From Paraspadella gotoi (taxonomy: Eukaryota > Chaetognatha): a DNA stretch of 64,000 nucleotides. Shown here piece by piece: positions 30,470-41,736 of the stretch. Where the stretch lies: assembly GCA_051294375.1 (NCBI GenBank), contig CM119265.1:14794963-14858962 (forward strand), written 5' to 3'. Within the stretch, counting starts at the first letter, position 1, and each line of letters opens with the position of its first letter. A program made the position numbers and the translations under genes. A model generated the notes under the pieces. It did no database searches. It was not told the DNA's origin and was given only the letters and a program-made list of their open reading frames with translations.

Positions 30470-30635
30470 TGTTTTTGATAAGCGAATCATAGTTTGGAGA
30501 TAGATTGAAACGTCCTCCATCACGGTTCAAAGAGGGCTCGAGGGCCTTGATGTAAATCGCCTCTCTAATACCTCTTGAGAACCAGTTGGTCATGGGACAG
30601 CACGAGACAGTCTTCCTCTCTGAATTCAATTCCAT
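30470..30635 (-). pseudogene. Penelope/GIY-YIG-type retroelement C-terminal fragment
   Basis: The reverse-strand frame contains NWFSRGIREAIYIKA, then LNRDGGRFNLSPNYD. This combination (REAIyI...NRDgG...L...yd) is the conserved tail that follows the GIY-YIG endonuclease of Penelope-like retroelement proteins. It is only ~50 residues, with no reverse transcriptase nearby, so it is a relic. The same frame extends to 30264 without further motifs. Confidence 0.5.
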
Positions 30636-30839
30636 TTTCTATGGAATGGTAAATTTATCTTTTGAAGTAGCTTCATTAAAATTGAATGCATCAATTAATT
30701 CTTCTCATAAATTTAATTAATTAATTTAATTTTAATTTTAGTTTTTTATAACTATCATAGTAACATAAATAATTTTTTATCATTGAGTCTCATTCTCGAA
30801 TCTGAAATAAATTGAACATTATGAATTAAAAATCAAGAA

Positions 30840-31215
30840 TTGAAAATCAAGTAGTGTAGTACTAGTAATCATCAAGAAGTGATGATTGAGAATTGACGTT
30901 AAAGTGGCTATCGTAAAGTAACAATTGGAAAGTGACAATGAGGAAGTTAAGATTGGGAAGTGTCGATGGGGAAGAGATGATTGGAAAAAGACGATCGTGA
31001 AAGAATGATCAGGAAGTAACAATCTTGAATTGATTGGTCAACTGGCCTAATTTGGTCATCTGGCATAAATTTGGTCAATTGGCATAATTTTGTCAATTGG
31101 CATAATTGGTCAATTGGCATAATTTGGTCAATTGGCATAGTTTGTACCACTGGCATAGTTTGGTCAACTGGCATAATTTGGTAAACTGCATAATTTGGTC
31201 AAATTGCATAATGTG
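30840..31215. repeat. Two adjoining short tandem arrays
   Basis: About 30845-31020 holds degenerate ~20-bp units (GAAGTGACGATTGGGAA-like). 31034-31215 holds about ten ~18-bp units, TTGGTCAATTGGCATAAT. They are minisatellites; ORFs across them are artefacts. Confidence 0.75.
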
Positions 31216-31219
31216 ATCA

Positions 31220-32580
31220 ACAATTGTATAGTTTTTCAAAAGGAAAGGCCAAAATTTTTAAATATTCTTATGATAAAAGGTAAAAAATAAGAAAAACCAT
31301 AAAAAATCGTCATAATCATTTTTCAGTGATTTTATCAGTTTTTTTATATTTTTATTGAGAAAACGTAAGAATTTTTAAAAGCTGTAATTCTATTTCTTGT
31401 TGAGCTTTTATTCTCTATCAGAATCCAACAAAAAATTTTAAGATTTCAAAAAAATTTCTCTATAACTATATAGAAATATAATGAATTTAATTAGGCTAGT
31501 ACCCTAAGAAAAAAGCATTTTTGAAAAAAAATATTTTAATACTATATTCTATGCTCATGATAGATTATTTTAACGCTATATACATTAGCATTTAAATATC
31601 ATCGGCTATGGCTTATAGAGAGAGAAACATAATAATCATAACTAGATCATAACATTATAAATCATAACAGATTTCAAAATTAATCATTTAAAAAATTTAT
31701 CAATCAATCCTTTGACCTATTAACAATCAATCAATCAATCAATCAAACTTTTCATCGTATTTTTTATCCCGCATAATCACACAAAATTTCATTCTAATCC
31801 ATACCTCCAATCACGAGTAATTGGAATTAAATGCTAAGGGGGACGGATGGACGAACGGACGGATGGGCAGATGGATAGAGAGATAGACGGACCTCATTTT
31901 TTTGCACAATTTATCATAATTCAATGTTCTGATATGATAAAAATAATTTACTGACAAGATTTAGGGTGGGACCGACGGACCGACAAAGTGTATTATAGAG
32001 TCAGAATCAGCTATAAGCAGATCCAACTCACAATATTAGTTTAAAATATATTTTTATCGAGCCTACCGGCGAAGCCGGTTCAGGCTCGATTATTGATTCA
32101 GGTCAGCTTCTTTGTGACGTCGTCGTCATCGTCGTCGTCGTCGGCGTCACGCTTTTTTGTTTAAAAACTAGTAAGTAAGTTAAAAATTTAGATATGGCTT
32201 CTCATCTTAAAATAGCTTTGATATTTTCTTATTACATTTGGATTTAAGTATTTTTTGTTTGAATTTCTACTTCATTATGATTTACTGCAATATGCAAATA
32301 AGATTATAGTACTCATTATAATATCCAAATTAGTATATAGAAATGCTTTAATCTAATTTACATATTGCAGTATATAATATTGAAGATGAAATTAAAAAAA
32401 AAATTTTAAATCTATAATAAAAATGGAAAATCAAAGGACCTTTTTAATGAGAAGCTATATCTTAATTTTAATACAAATAAAAATAAAATCTTTCACAAGC
32501 TATGATTGGAAAAAATTGTAACAATTTCCAATTGTAAACATTTTTTTTCCTTTCTTTTATACCTTTAAATTATATATATA
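31220..32580. other. AT-rich spacer with a partial MITE-like copy
   Basis: No exon is seen. About 31745-32035 is a third, diverged copy of the MITE-like right half: GGACGGATGGACGAACGGACG, then GACAAGATT, then AATCAGCTATAAGCAGATCC. A GTCGTC run is at 32115-32140. Confidence 0.55.
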
Positions 32581-32669
32581 TATTTTTTTGTCAGTTGCTG
32601 CCTCTTCTGAACCCTTTAAAAACGAGTTCAGGCTCTGCAGTGATTGTTCAACTGCCTTCCAGCGGCTGT

Positions 32670-32927
32670 CCAGCTTTCTCTCTTTCTCTCTCTGTCTCTG
32701 TCTGTCTCTTTCTGTCTCTCTCTTTCTGTCTCTCTCTGTCTCTGTCTCTCTCCCTCTCTCTGTACGATCTCTTGCGTGATCATTTTTTGAAAAATTTTGA
32801 TTATTTTTTTCCTTTTAAAAACTTTTATTATCGCAATTTATTCTGCGCTTTTTTCTCAATGCAAAATCCCAAATTTACATCCGAGATTTTTGTGGATTTA
32901 TTTTCTTTCTTTCTCTCTCTCTTTCTT

Positions 32928-32959
<32 letters not shown>

Positions 32960-33185
32960 ACTCATACACGTATTTGTTTGTTTTATTTATGATGAATGAT
33001 TCATTGCGTCAATGAATGACTATCATCGCATCAAAGAATGACTATCATCATATCAATGAATGATTATCATCACATCAATGAATGACTATCATCGCATCAA
33101 TCATTTGGTTATTATCACATCAATCATTTGGTTATCATCACATCAATCCTTTTGTTATCATCGCATCAAAATTTGGTTATCATTG
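32670..33185. repeat. CT microsatellites and a ~24-bp tandem array
   Basis: CT/CTGT tracts lie at 32675-32765 and 32900-32965. At 32995-33185 units of about 24 bp (CATCAATGAATGACTATCAT, later CATCAATCATTTGGTTATCA) are repeated about eight times. Confidence 0.75.
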
Positions 33186-33189
33186 AAGG

Positions 33190-34095
33190 TAGGCGAGATC
33201 CTATTCTTTTAAGATTTTTCATTTGTAGTTGTTGTAAGTTTATGATGACAGTAGTCTTATTCTTGCAGCATACAATGCATACATACTAAAGCGTAGCAAA
33301 AATATTAAAATCAAGTTTAATCAAAATTTGAATAGTAGATCATGAACTGCCTTGTACCTGTAAACATTTTTAAATAAAAAAAAGTTATTTTTTTATTTTT
33401 CAATATTTATACATAGTACTCACCATAAAAAAGGTTACATTTTTTAAATGTTTTTTTCTTATCTTTGAAAGCAGATTTGAATTCCTCACGAAAAGTTGAT
33501 AAAAGGAAATATAACAGTCAAAAAGATGGACATCATTTATTGTAATTCGATGTTCTAAGATGATCCTAGTGATTTACTTTCAAGATATTGGGGTGGGACC
33601 GACGGAATAAAAAGTGGAATAAAGAGTCGGGATCTGCTAATAAGTTGTCAGAAACCATATTTTTAGTCGCGCCGCGGGTAATGACTAAAAAACTATTAAT
33701 CAGTCAGTCCCACTTACATTTATAATGTCTAAACGCAATGTAGTATTGTTTTATTTAAGTTAATAATCCGAAGGAAACATGGACACGTTAACAAAATGTC
33801 ATTTTCGCACAATCATGAAAAATTTAAAATATTTCATACTTGTGTATGAGTCAATGTTAATGCGGTACAACACCTACCGAATATTGCCATAACTTGTTTA
33901 CTCACTGCAAAGTTTTTTCATTAGAATTTTTAACAAATTGAACGCCACACCTGACCGAAAGCTTCAGGAAAATTACTTTAAAGAAAATTCTCTTCATTAT
34001 TTAAAATTAAATTTAAACGCAAAAAAAGAGATTCATAAAAAAGAAACTGCGTCCTAATGAAGAATATCACTGAGCATATTTAGCATTCCTCGTTC
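33190..34095. other. AT-rich spacer 3' of the membrane-protein gene
   Basis: It contains a short remnant of the MITE-like right end at 33530-33650 (GTCGGGATCTGCTAATAAG). I see no exon. The membrane-protein gene presumably ends its 3' UTR here. Confidence 0.5.
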
Positions 34096-34101
34096 AATCT
34101 A

Positions 34102-34976
34102 TCATCGTATAAGAGGCTTACTCGACGATTCAGGGAGCTTGTCGGGCCAGATTAGCTTGAGCGGCTTGGAGTAGAAGCGCCAGTTACGATCGATGAAGAA
34201 GACGCGCCCGTCGTTAACGTCGAGCGCCGTAAAGGTGCCGGGGATGTGGTCGGCCACGTTGGAGTAGAAGAATGGGCGTCGCTCCGACACAGGGATATCT
34301 GACGGGGACAGATTCCATTTGAGGCAATAGGAAAATGGGATTTTCGCAAAACAATGCGAAGATGGTAACTGCATCGATTTTTTGTTTTTGGTTCATTAGA
34401 AAATGTTTTATTAGCCCCTAACTGTTGATGAAGTTATCGGCCCACCCATTTTTCCTTTACCTTCTCCTGACATTCCTCGCTCCATAAACTGCCCCGCCTA
34501 CCGAAGGGGTTTTCCTTGAGCGGTGCCTCTTTCAACGAGCACCCGAAAGTCTCGTACTTTCCAAGCGACTTGAGGCCCAATGGTTTCTTCTTCGTGGGCT
34601 GTCGAGGGCGCCCCTGATAAATTGCGTTGATTCGGCTGCAGATTCCGTCTGAGTAGAGTTTTTTCGCCTTTGGGTCCCGGAGATTGTCCTGTGTATATAA
34701 AAGAAGACGAAACCTAGAGCTTTGCTTTGTGTAGACCTGTTGAACTTGAACCATTTTTTTGTATAGATTACGCAATACACATCTTTTTTTATCTATTTAA
34801 TTTTTTAGGCCATAAGATTAGACAGATGTTATCACCTATACACTTGCGCGCATTCGACCTCGTCAAAGTTCAATCGGCTGAATCATGGCTATGTAAAAAA
34901 AAAAAAAAAAAAAACTCACCCGGTCGAAAAAGTCAAACTTTCCTTTGGCGCAGGTCGTTTTTGTAATAAGAGATTC
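34102..34976 (-). CDS. Exons 14 to 16, C-terminus of the membrane protein
   Basis: Exon 14 is a 57-base micro-exon (TKTTCAKGKFDFFDR) with a perfect GTGAGT donor. Exon 15 has LYSDGICSRINAIYQG and TFGCSLKE. Exon 16 has PGTFTALDVNDGRVFFIDR and ends PLIR before a TGA at 34102. All three are phase 0. Confidence 0.72.
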
Positions 34977-37900
34977 CTGCCAGGAATTGAAAAATGAATT
35001 TAGGATCACGTCCCAACATCAAACCGATTAAATTAAACGTAATCATTCAAACCAAATCAATTAATAAATAAATTATTCAAATCTAACAAAACTCGATATA
35101 TAAATCATTCCCGCTGATCAATCACCCTCCTTATGGCGACGTCAAGGTTATACTGCGCGTCCAAAAGCTCCGAATAAACGACGATGGGTCCACGATTCGG
35201 GTCGTACTTTTGTCCATTGCTATTTTTCGTCGTCGTCGAAAAGGGCGTCCGTCTGTCCGTCAGGTCAACGCGTGCTCTGTTTTGTTTTTTTTTGGTTTTT
35301 TTTTTGAAGGGGGCAGGGGGGCGCGCAGAGGGTAGGTAGAGAAAGATATGCAGTAAGAACACAGGTCGTTCCAAGAACTGTTGTTTCAGCCGCCCAGACC
35401 TATAGGGCAAAAAGTTTCCGCAATCCGACTTGGTCCCGTTACAGTTGTAGAGGTAGCGCCAGTAGGAGCATCTTTTTGGCGAGGCGGTGCAGAGGGCGGG
35501 ATCCTCCTTGGCGACGCCGGGCTGATCAAAGAACGCCCCTGCCTCGGGATTCGACGCCAGTTTGTCGAGGCGGACGCAGTCGTCGACGGCACGGGCGACG
35601 ATGAACTTGAGATGATCGCGCATCCATCGGTTGATGCTGGTGAAAAGGAAACGGAAGGGGTTGGGTCAGTAGGGGGTCTCGCTTGTCCGCGATGAAGATC
35701 ATACCCGACGATGTAGTTGATGACAACAATGTGCGGGTGACGTCGGTCGGTCACGTACACTTGGATGTACTTGTTGTAGGATCCCCTGAGCGTCGAAAAT
35801 AGAAATTCAAAATTTGCGAGAATGGAAAAAGATTTAAAGAACAGGAAAAAAATGAGAGCATACTTGCTGGTCTGAGTGTCAATGTTCCATTGAAAAGGAT
35901 CCACCACAACTTAAATGGGGCAAAGAATGAGAAATGATTTATCTCTTTCTCTCTCTCTCTCTCTTTCTCTCATTCTCACTATCAAACGGCTCGATGATCT
36001 TCCTGTGAGTGAAGATGTAAGTCTTCACGAGCTTTGGACTTTCTTTGAGCGCTTCGAAACTGATGGAGGCGACATAGCCCTTCCAATAAGCGCCACGGTG
36101 TTTTAGCGGTCTGAAAATGAGGCTTTTGGTGAAGATCGGAAGCATTGTAATTTGTACTGTCTTTTTTAATTAACGTACTGACTTCAGAATTACGTTTAAT
36201 TATGAATAAGGTTACATTGTAACATGTTTGAATGCTTTTTGCAGAGTTTCAAGGAATAAAAAAAAATACCATAAAAATTAATAAAAACACAGGTAAAAAA
36301 AATAATATGTATTAAGGCCCTGTCACCTGTTAAGGGCGGTGAAGAACAAATTCCCTCCTCCGAGAGCGAGGCCTTTTGGCGTATCTCCCTTGTTGAAAAC
36401 GAGCAAAACGTTGACCTCGAGGAATCTGTAGGACCTGGCCGCCTTGTCGTACTCCATCGAAACCGCGTTGATGCTGCTGGGTTTTCCTCCGTCAGTATAG
36501 AGGAGGTACTGAGCCTCTGTCGGGCGTGAAGGGGATGACACTTGATCTTCGCGCAACGAGGTATTGCTCGTTGCAATTTGCTCTGTGTGTTTGTTACACT
36601 AGCCAGCAGCAGCCATCTGGGTTTTTATCAAGTATGACGCCATGCCGTCCAACATAAGGGCAGTTAACTGGCTATACGGGACAGTTTCAAACTGCACCTC
36701 TTTCTGTTCACGAAAAACTGTCTTTTTTCTCTCTTGGGGAATCCTTACCACTATTTTTTACGGGGATTACTGTCTGAACCTTTCTGCCTTATCCACGGCA
36801 TGAGAATCCCCAGCCACTATTTTTGGATGCGGGATTACGTGAAGCCCTGTCCCTCACCAGTGAATACAATCACATGGGCCAGTCGCTGCTTATAAAATAT
36901 TTTAACTGAAACATTAAGAACCTTAACAATCCTAATTAAAAAATTATTATTATTTGCATTAGATTCTTCCTATCTTAATTCTTAGATTTTTCAATTTAAC
37001 TTATCTATCCCTCATAAAAAAATGTAATCATTTCACATTAAAACTTTCTTTCCCTTTCATTACTATTCTATTTTAATTATAGAATAATTGTCTAAATTCA
37101 CCATTAGTTTAAAACTATATTCCTTGTTTGACTTACATAATGTAATTATTTTGTCTCTCCCGTTTCTTCTCTCTCCTCTCTCTCTAGCATCTTTGTGTTT
37201 AAATTGAGAAAAGGACATTTGTTGATTGTGTTGTTTTGATTTAATCACAGTCTTCATCAGCACTCTATTCCATCGAAGCTGTATATCCAGCTAAATAACA
37301 CATTTTTTACACTTAACATATACAATTGTCTTTCTTTCTTTCTTCTTTAATTATCTTTTCTTCTTTTCTTATACCTTTTTCTTTTTTTCCTATATTTTTC
37401 TTTTTCTTTTTTCCTTTCTTTCTTTTTACTTCTTTACTGTCAATATATCTGTAGTGATTAAACAAATATAAAGAAAGCAAAAAAAATTCAATCTGTGACC
37501 CTCATTGTTATCGCCATTGAGATACCTATGAAGCCCAAAAAAAAAAGAACGTTTTGAGAGAGAGAGAGAAGAGAAGAGAGAGGAGAGGGAGAAGAGAGAG
37601 AGAGAGAGAGAGAGAGAAGTAGGCCATTTCATCGTCCCAGTCAAGAATTGGGTACGGGGATTTGCGGAATATATCCCCGGCGAAGACCGCCGCAGGCGTA
37701 AGGTTGCGGTGAACATATAGTTCTCTTCCCCGAAACTGCGCGAAAGCTAACAGTCTTAAACTGCGAGGATATGAGCCCGACGTAATAATTCTTTTATATT
37801 CTCTCAGTTGCATCGCATATCAAGAACTAGTAACTAAACTGAACTTTGAACAGTCCTCACTGAAAATTCCTCACGGAACAGTCCATAGACAGTCCATTCA

Positions 37901-39581
37901 TACGAGACACTTTTCCAGTGAGCCGCTCACGCAAACTCAGGCCTCGCCTCGCACCCGCGTTCCAGGCCAGAGTCGTGATGAGTCGCTTCCGTCGAAGGTG
38001 AATCTCGTGGCCGACGGAATTGTCGGTGATGACGAAGAAATCGTTGGGGGGACACTTGGTTTCCGTCGTCATGGGGCTGCTAAGCTCGTGACGGGGACAG
38101 AAGGCGTTGAGCCAAGGGTTCGACGTTTTCAGGAACTCTTCCATCAGCTTTTTGTCTGCCTTTCTCATCTGTAGAGTGACGAAGGAATGGGATATTTACG
38201 AGAAAAGTGTTAGTTGAACGGATGTAATTAGATAACTTTGGATAGATAGATCTATGAATCTTTTAAATCTTAGCTTTTCAAACTTATAAACTGTCTAAAC
38301 GTGGAGACAAATCCTCATGCCAACCCCGTTCCTCACTGTGGGTTCTTCCTGCAATTCCACGATGTCTTTTTTCGAGATCTGTTCCCTGAGTGGAATCCCG
38401 AATATCGTTTGCCCATTGGTCACAAAGAAGTAGAACCGCGGATCGTCGCAAAGGCCGGTCGGCTTCCGTTGATTCGTCTGCCTTAGATGAAAAACAAGTT
38501 TTTAATGAACGTTTCCTAGTGGCCACTCGAAGCAAGGACGATGCCTCATGTGCCAGGTGCAAAATCTCTTGCAAGTTGCCAGCGTGCACTTGGCGTTGAA
38601 TGTTTCCCCTTTGGCCTGCTTGATGATTCTCGTCTCCAAGACGGTGGTGTCCTTCCGCTGAAGCAATTCGTTGATGATGTCCAGTTTGTGCTTCTCGTCT
38701 TCCCATGTCAACTCTCCGTCAAAGTCGAGGCATTGGCGGAATCCTCGGGCGTCCGTCACGGGGTCCTCCGACTGTTCGCAACCGTAGGGTTTCCAAATGT
38801 CCTCGTGCTCTGAAAAGGAGGTAAGGAAGAGCAGAAAATTATGGAAGATGGAGAGTGGCGAGTGAAGAGGTTAAATCGATCTTTCGTGCGGTTATCTATT
38901 ATCAGTCAATTGTGGCGGTATATTCAGTTATTCACACCTCCTCAGTGCGCCTCACATCCACCATCGTTCAGCAAATCCCATTGGCTCAGAGGGGAAATGC
39001 ACCATCCCAAGCTTTACGTTCCCTCCTATAGACTTCCCTCTGCGTTGTCAAAGCGAGACCAGACCAGACCAGACTGCGCCAGTGATAGATGGCGTCACTG
39101 AGGGTCGGAAGCCCCCAAAACCAATAGTGAGATGCCCCATCCCAGTGGGCATCACAGGAATACAATGACGAGTAGTGTGGTCCATTTTCCACTGGCCCCT
39201 AAACGGTTTTGTAGAGGAAGAAGATGTCGTTTTCGTCATTGTCTACGAGGTCGTCGTCTTATTGACCCTCGAGTCTGACCACTCGGGTAAATCGGCGCTG
39301 GAAGCATCGGTACTTCCGGTTTCAAACTGAAAAGGATGAGAAGGATGATGCCAAGAATTCCGGCGAGAACGCCGAGAGATCCGACCACGAAGTTCATGCG
39401 ACGGACGTCCTGAAAGGTAGTGGTCAGTATTTAATTTTAAATTCAAGGTGTCGTTGATGCAACGGCGACGAGGATCACCGCTAATGGAATCACAAACCTG
39501 TTCTTTGGCCGCGTGACGCAAAGACGCCGTCTTCGAAACGGAACCGGAAACAGATATGGAAGAACTCTCTCGAATTGTCAC

Positions 39582-39644
<63 letters not shown>

Positions 39645-40091
39645 AGTAGTAGTATTCCACAACAAAAAAAACATTTACGAACCCGAGCAAACTTCGACGG
39701 CAGCTTCCGTCGGCGCCTCCGTTGATTTTCCCGCGGCTTCCGACGGTTCGGGTTTGGCGTCCGGATCGTCAGTTGGCTGTTTGTTGAACGACCTGGCGAA
39801 AGAGTCGTAATCGTCGTCGTCATCGGCGCCATAGTCGTATTCCGACGGAATCGTCCGCAACCACTCTCTGACATTGCGTTCCCCCCGCTTGGCCCGCGCT
39901 CGTAACGCGTCCAATTCGCGCCGAGTTTTTCCCCGGGGCCGTTCGCTCCGTTGACGGACGCCGCTCGAGGATTCGCCGGGACTTGAGTCGCGGCGTCGGC
40001 GTCGGACGGCGCCGTGGCGTGGACTGGCGTCCCGCCGGCGTCGTCGAGAGTTAATTTCGCCTTCATCCTCACGACGAGGTCTGGATGACAT
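34102..40091 (-). CDS. Type II single-pass membrane protein, Cys-rich ectodomain, ~16 exons
   Basis: Exons I can support (reverse strand, 5' to 3'): 39683-40091, 39498-39580, 39280-39409, 38527-38809, 38301-38481, 37931-38168, ~37656-37746, ~36327-36520, 35980-36110, 35864-35909, 35705-35785, 35400-35636, 35126-35276, 34920-34976, 34461-34688, 34102-34368. All have AG acceptors and GT donors. Codon phases agree at every junction except around the seventh and eighth exons, whose edges are uncertain. The product is about 930 residues: an Arg-rich cytoplasmic N-terminus, one membrane span near residue 180, and a ~750-residue ectodomain. Ectodomain strands such as CDDPRFYFFVTNG, YLLYTDGGKPSSINAVS, KGLALGGGNLFFTALNR and FTALDVNDGRVFFID recall YWTD/NHL-type beta-propeller blades. 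I do not recognise the family and infer no enzymatic role. Confidence 0.72.
34392..34442. repeat. ~50-bp segment shared with the mucin exon
   Basis: It lies in the last intron. Its reverse complement matches 24754-24811 with about four small differences (shared cores CTTCATC, CAGTTAGGGGC and ACATTTTCTAATGAA). Confidence 0.6.
35126..36520 (-). CDS. Exons 8 to 13, propeller-like and distal ectodomain
   Basis: Exon 8 (~36327-36520) has YLLYTDGGKPSSINAVS and KGLALGGGNLFFTALN. Exon 9 (35980-36110) has HRGAYWKGYVASISFEALK and is followed by a GA tract just after its donor. Exons 10 and 11 give DPFQWNIDTQTSK and YNKYIQVYVTDRRHPHIVV. Exon 12 (35400-35636) has four Cys (CTASPKRCSYWRYLYNC...DC). Exon 13 (35126-35276) gives NRGPIVVYSELLDAQYNLD. 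Phases match from exon 8 to exon 13. Confidence 0.7.
36525..37555. other. Long intron or spacer of the membrane-protein gene
   Basis: I see no further exon. 36590-36890 is a less AT-rich block (CACATGGGCCAGTCGCTGCT at its end) that could be an inserted repeat, but I find no second copy. A GA tract lies at 37556-37618, next to exon 7. Confidence 0.4.
37931..38168 (-). CDS. Exon 6 of the type II membrane protein
   Basis: After the acceptor CTACAG it reads MRKADKKLMEEFLKTSNPW, AFCPRHELSSP, KCPPNDFFVITDNSVGHEI. The donor GTGAGC is a good consensus. The open frame runs on to 37857, but only the spliced form keeps frame with exon 7. Confidence 0.65.
38301..38809 (-). CDS. Exons 4 and 5, Cys-rich proximal ectodomain
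   Basis: Exon 4 (38527-38809) encodes HEDIWKPYGCEQSEDP, then FRQCLDFDGELTWEDE and a Cys cluster (AKCTLATCKRFCTWH...RPCFE). Exon 5 (38301-38481) encodes GLCDDPRFYFFVTNGQ and FGIPLREQISKKD. The donor of exon 4 has two possible positions (38527 or 38509). The six-Cys cluster suggests a small disulfide-bonded module before the propeller-like region. Confidence 0.65.
38911..39163 (-). repeat. Dispersed repeat family 2, inverted copy in an intron
   Basis: Reverse-complement match to 19147-19402, more diverged. It lies in the intron between exons 3 and 4 of the membrane-protein gene. Confidence 0.75.
39280..39409 (-). CDS. Exon 3, transmembrane segment
   Basis: It reads DVRRMNF, then a ~22-residue hydrophobic run (VVGSLGVLAGILGI followed by ILLILF), then SLKPEVPMLPAP. 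Arg on the N-terminal side and an acidic/Pro-rich exit suggest a signal anchor with the N-terminus in the cytosol. The donor GTCAGA is weak but phase-consistent with exon 4. Confidence 0.75.
39498..39580 (-). CDS. Exon 2 of the type II membrane protein
   Basis: A Ser-rich juxtamembrane stretch (SSSISVSGSVSKTASLRH). The acceptor TAG is preceded directly by a ~65-base CT tract on the coding strand, so a microsatellite serves as the polypyrimidine tract. Phase 1 entry matches exon 1. Confidence 0.7.
39683..40091 (-). CDS. Exon 1 of the type II membrane protein (cytoplasmic domain)
   Basis: It starts MSSRPRREDEGEINSRRRR and is highly charged, with Arg/Ser-rich and later Asp-rich (DYGADDDDDYDS) segments, consistent with an intrinsically disordered cytosolic tail. 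The first Met could also be internal because CTTCAG precedes it and could act as an acceptor. The donor GTTCGT lies at 39682. Confidence 0.65.
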
Positions 40092-41300
40092 CCTGAAGAC
40101 TTTCGCTCTCTCTCGATTCTCTGGGCCGGCTCGCTCTCAAGCTCCCCAACTATCTGGCTCTTTCTTTTCTATTCGCCGCTTACAACCTCTGTCCTATCTA
40201 AGTAATTGTGTTTTCATTGGATTTTCTCGTTTGGATCGACTAAGTAGTAATATTTAAGTTTTTCCCCTCGAATTATTTATAATTTTGTCTCGCGTATTGA
40301 AATCAAGATGGGTACCGATTGAAGTTTCTTTGCAATTTTAAATTTTAAAACTAAAATTAATTTAAATTAGTTGGTTCTTTTTTTTTTTTTTTTCTGAAAA
40401 GAAAACAGAGCAAACAAATAATTGCGGGAATGGTTGCAAAAATAACTTATGTCAACAATAAACGAGAACAAATAAGGGGAAGATAAAAATGAAAAAGAAG
40501 AAGAGATCGGGAGACAAAGTCAAGCAACTCCGTCCACATGAGACGGCAACTCAATCACGGGACTTCGGGAAGCGAGCAGGTCCCCGTTCTCGCGCTGAAG
40601 GCAGACAGAAAGTCTCTCAAAAAAGTGCTTAGACGTTTTGCCGATATCTAAGCCTGCATTCGTTGCTTGGAGTTTGGTTCTTGGAATTTTGTGTGCAGCT
40701 TTGTTTCTAAAAGTCGATTTATCAACCGATTTCAAATTTAGCCTAAACTTCCCAACCTAACAATGAATGTCGTCAAAAAGATCGAGGATTGTCGAGCGCA
40801 GTTTTTTAACAAAATTTGACGTTTATGATTTCGTCGCCGTCATCGTCATTATCGTCGTCGTTATAGTCGTCACTCTCATTTCAAACATGCATTAAAATTT
40901 AAACGTAATTTCTTATGGCGACGTTAAAGACGACGTCTTAGTCTCTAACTCTCAATTTGTTGAGACTTCTCCTCGTGGTAAAAACCTCTCGGGTTCTAGG
41001 ATACGTAATGAATTATCCATCCATCGTAAAGGATGTTGATTCATAAGAGTTAAATATTTGAAAATTCAGTTGTAACTTTGGTCACAACGCGAACTTACTG
41101 GATTTCAAGCGACGACTCACCGAAAAAAAACTTTTTGCTCTTTCCCCCTTTCCCGATCATTCCCCGCCCTTCAGACAGACTTGCCCCGAAGAACGCCCCC
41201 GGCCCGCCCGGACGACCCGGTTGCCTTACCCTCGATCCCCCAAAATCGAAGAAAAAAAGACATTTACATCGTCATTTCACTTTATTTACTGCGAATCCAA
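40092..41300. other. Region upstream of the membrane-protein gene
   Basis: It presumably contains the promoter, but no TATA or initiator stands out. A 71-codon reverse frame (40520-40735, Lys/Ser-rich) and a forward Pro-rich frame (41078-41314) have no recognisable features. A GTCGTC-rich stretch is at 40828-40875. Confidence 0.35.
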
Positions 41301-41306
41301 TTTTCC

Positions 41307-41654
41307 TTAGATAAGACCAACGTTGAAGACGCCTTGTGGGGCTGGAGATTCCGGACGGGTGGGACGCGTATAGAGCTGGTAGACTTTGAAGAGGACGAGA
41401 AAGAGCAGGAGATGATGAGATGAGAAAGAGAGATGAGAGAGAGAGAAGAGAGGAGAGGATGAGAGAGAGAGAGAGAGAGATGAGAGAGGAGAGAGAGGAG
41501 AGCTAGATAGAGACCTATACCGCTTATCGAGGGTGTAGTTGACATTTGCAGCTTTTTCAGTGGGGAAAGGCGAGCGAAGTCTGTTCTAATAAACGTCGAA
41601 GGTAAATTGTCGGGAGGTGAGTTAAGAGATACGGGAAGTTGGAGTGAGGTTAGT

Positions 41655-41736
<82 letters not shown>

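Noticed and set aside
30217-30492. Forward 91-codon ORF of normal complexity
   Set aside because: It overlaps the better-supported reverse-strand Penelope-type fragment in part and shows no domain or splice signals.
41521-41610. Extra exon between the two C-terminal exons at 41307 and 42503
   Set aside because: Its splice sites are plausible but joining it in the observed phase creates an early stop, whereas skipping it keeps the frame.
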